From: Mytilus trossulus
Lineage: Eukaryota > Mollusca > Bivalvia > Mytilida > Mytilidae
Length of the DNA stretch: 64,000 nucleotides
Direction: 5' to 3'
Assembly (NCBI RefSeq): GCF_036588685.1
Contig: NC_086375.1
Location: 9,417,916-9,481,915, forward strand
In this document: in pieces, positions 62,701-64,000 of the stretch
Layout: every line of letters starts with the position of its first letter
Position numbering within the stretch: the first letter of the stretch is position 1
The notes under the pieces: generated by a model
Databases searched by the model: none
The model's input: the letters and a program-made list of their open reading frames with translations, nothing else
What the model was told of the DNA's origin: nothing
Position numbers and translations under genes: made by a program

Positions 62701-64000
62701 ATTTATTTACTTCTCAAGTCTGGTCAAATTCCTTATCTTACTTCTTTGGATTCATATATTTTCATGTGTATCAATTATTGTGGATCAAGGAAAATATTAA
62801 TTTTCTTAAAGGGGCACTCACTAGCTGCCAAATTCATGTTCACCGATTTGACTCAAATTCTCATATTTCATTTATAACATTGTAAAACATTTTTCCAAAC
62901 CATTAAAAGTATAAAATAAACAATTTACAGAACATGGTCTCAATAACATGTTGCTTCGTTTCATGTGAATTTTAGCCAAGACACCATATAAATAACTATC
63001 CAATTGACCTTCTATGACCATATAAGCGATGTATACATAAACATAGATATAAATAGATTAAGCAACTTGTGCAATGGATTTTTATAGGTCTGTTAAATTT
63101 TGTATTATACATTAAAAATTAATGTTAATCGTTGTTTTTACCCTTAAAAGCAAGTTTTTTGTGGATCAATGTTGACATTCTTTTCCTTTAAATAACCTTA
63201 CAGGGACAATGTATGTGTTATTCTATCTCTTTCTTCAGGGTTAAATTGAGTTCACATGAATACGGATTTAATGAGGTCGAATTATTGACTTGCAAGTGAC
63301 AAATTCATTATCAATGTTTATCAGATTTATTTGACAAAATTGAACCATTTTAGCTGAAAAGAGCAAATTATTATTTCACTATTTCACTTTCATTAATGAT
63401 TGAACAAAAAGAATCATACTTTTGATTTTTTTATATATCTCTTAGCTAGTGCCCCTTTAAATACTGATTTTTGATTATACAAAATTTTGAAAATGGTTGA
63501 TGATCTGTTACTACTTACAAAGATGAGATAATACATCACCAGTTCCTTTGGCACCTGGAGGCAGTTCTGATTTTCCTTTCATCTAGAAAAAATAAAGATA
63601 CAGGTGCAAAAAAAAATATAACTCGATATGAAGCATCATAGTAAACAAGTCCTCAAATAACATATTGATATATTATGCTGACAAAATCAAAATCATCAAA
63701 ATAATTGAGAGTTGTAAAAGAATTTATAACTATGAGGATTCATCATTTGTGCCTCTCAAATTGCCAAAAATTTGTTTATAATAAAGCATATAAATTTATG
63801 ATTTATTTCTAACGGTAACCAAGAAAAAAAATTATTCTACACTTGTTAACTGCTCAGTTAGCTTACATTTTTTTGCAAGTGAGATTGTACAAAAAAGGAA
63901 ATTATGAAAAAAATATGATATCATAAGTTTATATATGTCAAATATTTTACCTTTTGAAACATGATAACAGGTGGGAACTTCAACATGCAGGTTAGGAAAT
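35654..64000 (-). CDS. DHTKD1: DHTKD1: 2-oxoadipate dehydrogenase E1, 17 exons, 5' end outside window
   Basis: Exons, in transcript order: 64000-63951 (partial), 63582-63519, 60795-60722, 59336-59199, 58630-58515, 58022-57947, 57553-57362, 56437-56336, 55207-55076, 54505-54385, 53846-53707, 39376-39220, 38680-38580, 37571-37224, 36868-36805, 36296-36211, 35755-35654. All borders are GT/AG and all phases agree, giving about 686 residues and a stop at 35,654-35,656. Seen: HGDASF and NNQLGFTT (thiamine-diphosphate site of E1 enzymes), [44 protein letters not shown] and a C-terminal SPRFNN segment. Family knowledge: this subunit decarboxylates 2-oxoadipate in mitochondria and feeds a lipoyl E2. 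DHKTD-type words such as KSIPD and GHNELD favour DHTKD1 over OGDH. The human protein is 919 residues, so about 230 are missing upstream. The 14.3-kb intron 53,706-39,377 holds a plus-strand gene, a recombinase relic and a minisatellite. Confidence 0.95.
36211..36296 (-). CDS. DHTKD1: DHTKD1 exon [14 protein letters not shown] (cassette C)
   Basis: 86 nt, phase 1 to 0. Encodes [20 protein letters not shown] then FNNLVGCQ, the near-invariant W-x-QEE-x-x-N-M-G-x-W motif of 2-oxoacid E1 enzymes. Confidence 0.96.
36480..36770. repeat. Repeat shared by blocks B and C, copy C
   Basis: Near-identical to 22,690-22,980, same intron. It accounts for the long open frames on the plus strand there; not a gene. 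Confidence 0.85.
36805..36868 (-). CDS. DHTKD1: DHTKD1 exon [14 protein letters not shown] (cassette C)
   Basis: 64 nt, phase 0 to 1. Encodes [20 protein letters not shown]. The acceptor used is TTGTAG just before AGTCTATG; using it keeps the frame. Confidence 0.93.
37224..37571 (-). CDS. DHTKD1: DHTKD1 large exon (cassette C)
   Basis: 348 nt, 116 codons, phase 0 to 0; intact. Encodes [38 protein letters not shown] and [16 protein letters not shown], which match the C-terminal domain of the E1 family in order. Donor GTATGT, acceptor CAG. Confidence 0.95.
38312..38575 (-). repeat. [10 protein letters not shown] exon remnants, block C (2 copies)
   Basis: Copies near 38,312-38,395 and 38,430-38,545 resemble the exon at 38,580-38,680. 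The sequence before KWLL is TTTGTAAAA or similar, without the CAG acceptor of the true exon, so they cannot be spliced in as that exon. Confidence 0.85.
38580..38680 (-). CDS. DHTKD1: DHTKD1 exon [15 protein letters not shown] (cassette C)
   Basis: 101 nt, phase 1 to 0. Encodes [20 protein letters not shown] and [13 protein letters not shown]; intact. The family has H-G-x-D-G-x-G-P-(E/D)-H-S here. Exon remnants lie next to it at 38,312-38,575. Confidence 0.94.
39220..39376 (-). CDS. DHTKD1: DHTKD1 exon LANSSLSEE...FGDFFNGAQ (cassette C)
   Basis: 157 nt, phase 0 to 1. Encodes [20 protein letters not shown] and [20 protein letters not shown]. It is intact. The donor that keeps frame is GTATGT at 39,214-39,219, giving GAG T| before the next exon. 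Its first part and its acceptor are repeated about 25 times upstream in transcript order (39,377-41,705). Confidence 0.93.
39377..41705 (-). repeat. Minisatellite of DHTKD1 exon start plus splice acceptor, ~25 units
   Basis: Each unit, read on the minus strand, has about 45 nt of intron ending in TTTACAG, then the first 50-65 nt of the [17 protein letters not shown] exon, fused back to intron. I count 25 units upstream of the true exon, spaced about 85 or 96 bp. Long and short units differ by 11 nt, explained by collapse of a direct repeat TTTGAGTAT within the unit. A higher-order period of about 1,214 bp (13 units) is visible: the run starting near 39,446 recurs near 40,660. Most units keep the AG acceptor and the LANSSLSEE codons, then hit a stop. 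Confidence 0.92.
41706..42781. other. Spacer between the exon-start array and the recombinase relic
   Basis: Contains a piece of the GTAAGGGTTCC repeat at 42,297-42,370. The left end of the recombinase-bearing element, if any survives, should be here; I could not place it. Confidence 0.5.
42782..43788 (+). pseudogene. Tyrosine recombinase (Crypton/DIRS-like), one frameshift
   Basis: The open frame begins after a stop at 42,782 and has no ATG at its N-terminus, so the start is missing or on another exon. Residues about 1-110 look like the helical core-binding domain ([18 protein letters not shown]). The catalytic domain follows: Arg in [12 protein letters not shown], then [14 protein letters not shown], then [12 protein letters not shown] with the nucleophile Tyr. 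This R...HxxR...W...Y set defines tyrosine recombinases. Near 43,388 one base is missing after LKKSR, and the frame is then resumed by the segment ending at 43,788. Intronless. Such genes are carried by Crypton and DIRS-type transposons; I see no reverse transcriptase next to it, which favours Crypton-like. I could not find clear element ends. Confidence 0.8.
43789..45169. other. Spacer after the recombinase relic
   Basis: No gene, inverted repeat or tandem repeat recognised. AATAAA-like words occur at about 44,033 and 44,065. Confidence 0.5.
45170..45700. repeat. Repeat family with ~200-bp units, block C
   Basis: About 2.5 units with the same landmarks, ending GACAGAATGTAGGATCGC. A separate start piece (GTAAGGGTTCCACAGAACCC) lies at 42,297. 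Confidence 0.75.
46593..47011. mobile_element. 419-bp TTAA-flanked element upstream of the block C B-box gene
   Basis: Ends AGATGTACTTAGGTGA and TCACCTAAGTACATCC with TTAA at both borders (46,589-46,592 and 47,012-47,015). A TTAA duplication is typical of Kolobok and piggyBac elements. It ends about 260 bp before the ATG. Confidence 0.85.
47273..50277 (+). CDS. RING-less B-box/coiled-coil/NHL (TRIM-like) gene, block C, interrupted by a transposon
   Basis: ATG at 47,273 follows an apparent 3' splice site (TTTCAG, 47,251-47,256), so a 5' untranslated exon probably lies upstream. Residues 9-50 form a B-box-1-like zinc finger (Cys 9, 12, 26, 29, 34, 37, then His 40/41, 50). Residues 72-102 form a B-box 2 (Cys72, His75, Cys83, His86, Cys91, Cys94, His99, Cys102). 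Residues about 105-260 are heptad-rich coiled coil. From about 300 on there are NHL-like propeller blades (e.g. [16 protein letters not shown]). No RING is present. Family knowledge: TRIM-NHL-like proteins are greatly expanded in bivalves and often linked to immunity; ubiquitin ligase activity is unlikely without RING. The frame is broken by an element at 48,626-49,884; read straight through, the product ends at 48,730 (485 residues). Outside the element the frame is continuous (451 + 128 codons). The gene lies in the DHTKD1 intron on the opposite strand. Confidence 0.85.
48626..49884. mobile_element. 1.26-kb inverted-repeat insertion in the B-box gene
   Basis: Ends are CATACATGTGA and its reverse complement (TCACATGTATG). 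A 6-bp duplication GAAGTT flanks it (48,620-48,625 and 49,885-49,890). Outside one GAAGTT copy the host reading frame continues exactly. Inside, CTCCCG-rich sequence lies on the left and CTCCTGATCTGAG on the right; no transposase is seen. Confidence 0.88.
50278..51063. other. 3' flank of the block C B-box gene
   Basis: No second gene seen. A candidate polyadenylation signal AATAAA lies at 50,563-50,568. Confidence 0.5.
51064..51197. mobile_element. Short hairpin element (CACATGGCCTGG)
   Basis: AAATTTACACATGGCCTGG on the left is mirrored by CCAGGCCATGTGTAAATTT on the right, and the outer AGCCAAAGATTTTG by CAATCTATGGCTT. The loop is about 40 bp. Confidence 0.82.
51650..51790. mobile_element. 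Truncated relative with CATACCTGTCAACTG end
   Basis: The start GCATACCTGTCAACTGACCC matches the ends of the 59.4-kb element. No opposite end was found within a few hundred bases. Confidence 0.5.
51990..52305 (-). mobile_element. Dispersed bivalve repeat, reverse orientation
   Basis: Reads backwards as GAATGGAAATGGGGAATGTG then TCAAAGAGACAACAACCCGA, and carries CTGACTTGGGACAGGCGC. The block A intron has a short piece of it at 2,768-2,825. Confidence 0.65.
52867..53015. mobile_element. Fold-back (hairpin) element, copy 2
   Basis: Two arms of about 70 bp: AAATGACTAATATTTTTCTG and TTGGTGCACACTG on the left are mirrored by CAGTGTGCACCAA and CAGAAAAAATATTAGTCATT on the right. Much better preserved than copy 1. 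Confidence 0.88.
53016..53706. other. DHTKD1 intron end, no gene
   Basis: About 55 bp at 53,214-53,270 (CATTACATGTATATGTAAAT, AAAGCGAGAAGTAATTTATT) duplicates 51,385-51,440. Nothing else recognised. Confidence 0.6.
53707..53846 (-). CDS. DHTKD1: DHTKD1 exon with [13 protein letters not shown]
   Basis: 140 nt, phase 1 to 0. It encodes [20 protein letters not shown] and [17 protein letters not shown]. It is the last exon before the 14.3-kb intron; the donor is GTTGGT. A decayed partial copy of its 5' half lies at 53,876-53,947. Confidence 0.95.
53876..53947 (-). repeat. Partial tandem copy of the [13 protein letters not shown] exon 5' end
   Basis: The 72-nt stretch repeats 53,795-53,866 (acceptor, about 50 nt of exon, intron border) with several substitutions. 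It would not encode a full exon and has no donor. Confidence 0.85.
54385..54505 (-). CDS. DHTKD1: DHTKD1 exon [15 protein letters not shown]
   Basis: 121 nt, phase 0 to 1. It encodes [20 protein letters not shown] then [16 protein letters not shown], the start of the transketolase pyrimidine-binding domain. Confidence 0.95.
54639..54845. mobile_element. 207-bp inverted-repeat element, ACTGTAAATTCAG ends
   Basis: Inverted ends ACTGTAAATTCAGAA and TTCTGAATTTACAGT, with GATAT on both flanks. GCAATAAT motifs recur inside. A fragment of the same family ends at 59,153. Confidence 0.85.
55076..55207 (-). CDS. DHTKD1: DHTKD1 exon [14 protein letters not shown]
   Basis: 132 nt, 44 codons, phase 0 to 0. 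Encodes [20 protein letters not shown], matching the family segment TTW.TGV.LD.L.FVG.KSV. Confidence 0.94.
56336..56437 (-). CDS. DHTKD1: DHTKD1 exon, variable linker
   Basis: 102 nt, 34 codons, phase 0 to 0. It encodes a charged, poorly conserved linker ([16 protein letters not shown]...). The donor is GTTTGT, weaker than its neighbours. Chosen because both borders and both phases fit. Confidence 0.85.
57030..57305. repeat. Poly-G run and 22-bp tandem repeat in a DHTKD1 intron
   Basis: A run of about 20 G at 57,040-57,059, then three copies of GGGATTTCAATTTATTTAAAT (57,162-57,228), then repeated GATTTCGTG/TTTAAGCCCAG text. It stops about 55 bp before exon 57,362-57,553. Confidence 0.8.
57362..57553 (-). 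CDS. DHTKD1: DHTKD1 exon with GHNELDDP
   Basis: 192 nt, 64 codons, phase 0 to 0. Encodes [20 protein letters not shown], then [11 protein letters not shown] and [13 protein letters not shown]. This is the most diagnostic exon for the E1 family, and the KSIPD wording fits DHTKD1 rather than OGDH. Confidence 0.96.
57947..58022 (-). CDS. DHTKD1: DHTKD1 exon [10 protein letters not shown]
   Basis: 76 nt, phase 2 to 0. Encodes [14 protein letters not shown] and [11 protein letters not shown], matching the family segment RSSLY...IHVN(G/A)D.PE. Confidence 0.93.
58515..58630 (-). CDS. DHTKD1: DHTKD1 exon with NNQLGFTT
   Basis: 116 nt, phase 0 to 2. It continues the cofactor site: [15 protein letters not shown] and [16 protein letters not shown]. 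The NNQ(L/I)GFTT motif is shared by OGDH and DHTKD1. Confidence 0.95.
59095..59153. mobile_element. Fragment of the ACTGTAAATTCAG element family
   Basis: Only the right end (CGCAATAATAC ... TTTCTGAATTTACAGT) is present. Confidence 0.6.
59199..59336 (-). CDS. DHTKD1: DHTKD1 exon with VAVGKAR and HGDASF
   Basis: 138 nt, 46 codons, phase 0 to 0. It opens with [15 protein letters not shown] and ends with [11 protein letters not shown], which carries the GD dyad of the thiamine-diphosphate/Mg site in E1 dehydrogenases. Confidence 0.95.
59435..59682. mobile_element. 248-bp inverted-repeat element, CATACCTGCCAA ends
   Basis: Both ends are CATACCTGCCAA (inverted) and a 6-bp duplication TGGATA flanks it (59,429-59,434 and 59,683-59,688). 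It lies in the DHTKD1 intron next to exon 59,199-59,336. Ends and duplication size resemble the insertion at 48,626-49,884. Confidence 0.88.
60722..60795 (-). CDS. DHTKD1: DHTKD1 exon LIPNPSHLE
   Basis: 74 nt, phase 1 to 0. It encodes [12 protein letters not shown], the E1 signature that precedes the thiamine-diphosphate motif. Its acceptor is only about 27 bp from the end of the 948-bp fold-back element at 60,823-61,770. Confidence 0.93.
60823..61770. mobile_element. 948-bp near-complete palindrome (fold-back element)
   Basis: The two halves are reverse complements over most of their length, with centre near 61,290. Examples: TTACAGTGACTTGACTG against CAGTCAAGTCACTGTAA; CTATAAAATTGTCCAAACTA against TAGTTTGGACAATTTTATAG; CCATGCTGAAGGGGAACTG against CAGTTCCCCTTCAGCATGG. 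No target duplication found and no gene inside. Confidence 0.92.
62810..63456. mobile_element. 647-bp TTAA-flanked element in a DHTKD1 intron
   Basis: Ends AGGGGCACT and AGTGCCCCT with TTAA on both sides (62,806-62,809 and 63,457-63,460). A second short similarity (CTAGCTG against CTTAGCTAG) extends the ends. Kolobok-like by target and terminal AGGGG. It stops about 60 bp from exon 63,519-63,582. Confidence 0.83.
63519..63582 (-). CDS. DHTKD1: DHTKD1 exon GTGDVLSHL
   Basis: 64 nt, phase 0 to 1. It encodes the conserved TGDVLSHL segment. AG acceptor at 63,583-63,584 and GTAAGT donor at 63,513-63,518. Confidence 0.92.
63951..64000 (-). CDS. DHTKD1: DHTKD1 exon (partial, cut by window edge)
   Basis: Reads [12 protein letters not shown] at its end, then a GT donor at 63,949-63,950. 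It matches the segment of the family just before the start of the E1 catalytic core. The acceptor lies beyond 64,000. Ends in phase 0. Confidence 0.85.

Noticed and set aside
53707..64000. OGDH (2-oxoglutarate dehydrogenase E1) as identity
   Set aside because: The [14 protein letters not shown] and IGEVH wording and the inferred total length fit DHTKD1 better; OGDH is about 100 residues longer with a different C-terminus.

Overview
The window is AT-rich eukaryotic DNA with spliced genes and dense transposon debris. The repeats and RING-less B-box genes fit a marine bivalve, most likely a mytilid mussel. The organism is my inference from recalled repeat families, not from a search.

The backbone is one conserved gene on the minus strand, DHTKD1 (mitochondrial 2-oxoadipate dehydrogenase E1, a thiamine-diphosphate enzyme of lysine breakdown). 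Eleven exons run from 64,000 (gene enters from outside) down to 53,707. After a 14.3-kb intron, six terminal exons follow at 39,376-35,654. All 17 exons join in frame and give about 686 residues; the N-terminal third lies beyond 64,000.

The 3' end of DHTKD1, together with an adjacent plus-strand B-box/coiled-coil/NHL gene, is present three times in tandem: block A (about 1-14,270), block B (14,271-32,625) and block C (32,626 to about 52,000). Only cassette C is intact. Cassette B has a frameshift. Cassette A has a nonsense codon, a terminal frameshift and a lost splice acceptor. The B-box gene is decayed in A and B. In C it is continuous except for a 1.26-kb terminal-inverted-repeat insertion. 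Block B looks like C in its left part and like A in its right part, as expected of the middle copy made by one unequal crossover.

Two neighbouring DHTKD1 exons have become minisatellites. One (35-codon class, ~147-bp period) is repeated as acceptor-less remnants in all three blocks. The start of the preceding exon with its splice acceptor is repeated about 25 more times at 39,377-41,705 in block C. This puts a field of decoy 3' splice sites directly upstream of the true exon in the transcript.

Mobile DNA fills the rest: a 5.2-kb element with long inverted ends made of tandem 18-bp palindromes (16,928-22,106), a tyrosine recombinase gene with one frameshift (42,782-43,788), reverse-transcriptase relics in A and B, a 948-bp fold-back element, and several short inverted-repeat elements. 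For several insertions the empty site can be read in a sister block. No tRNA, rRNA or CRISPR array was seen.
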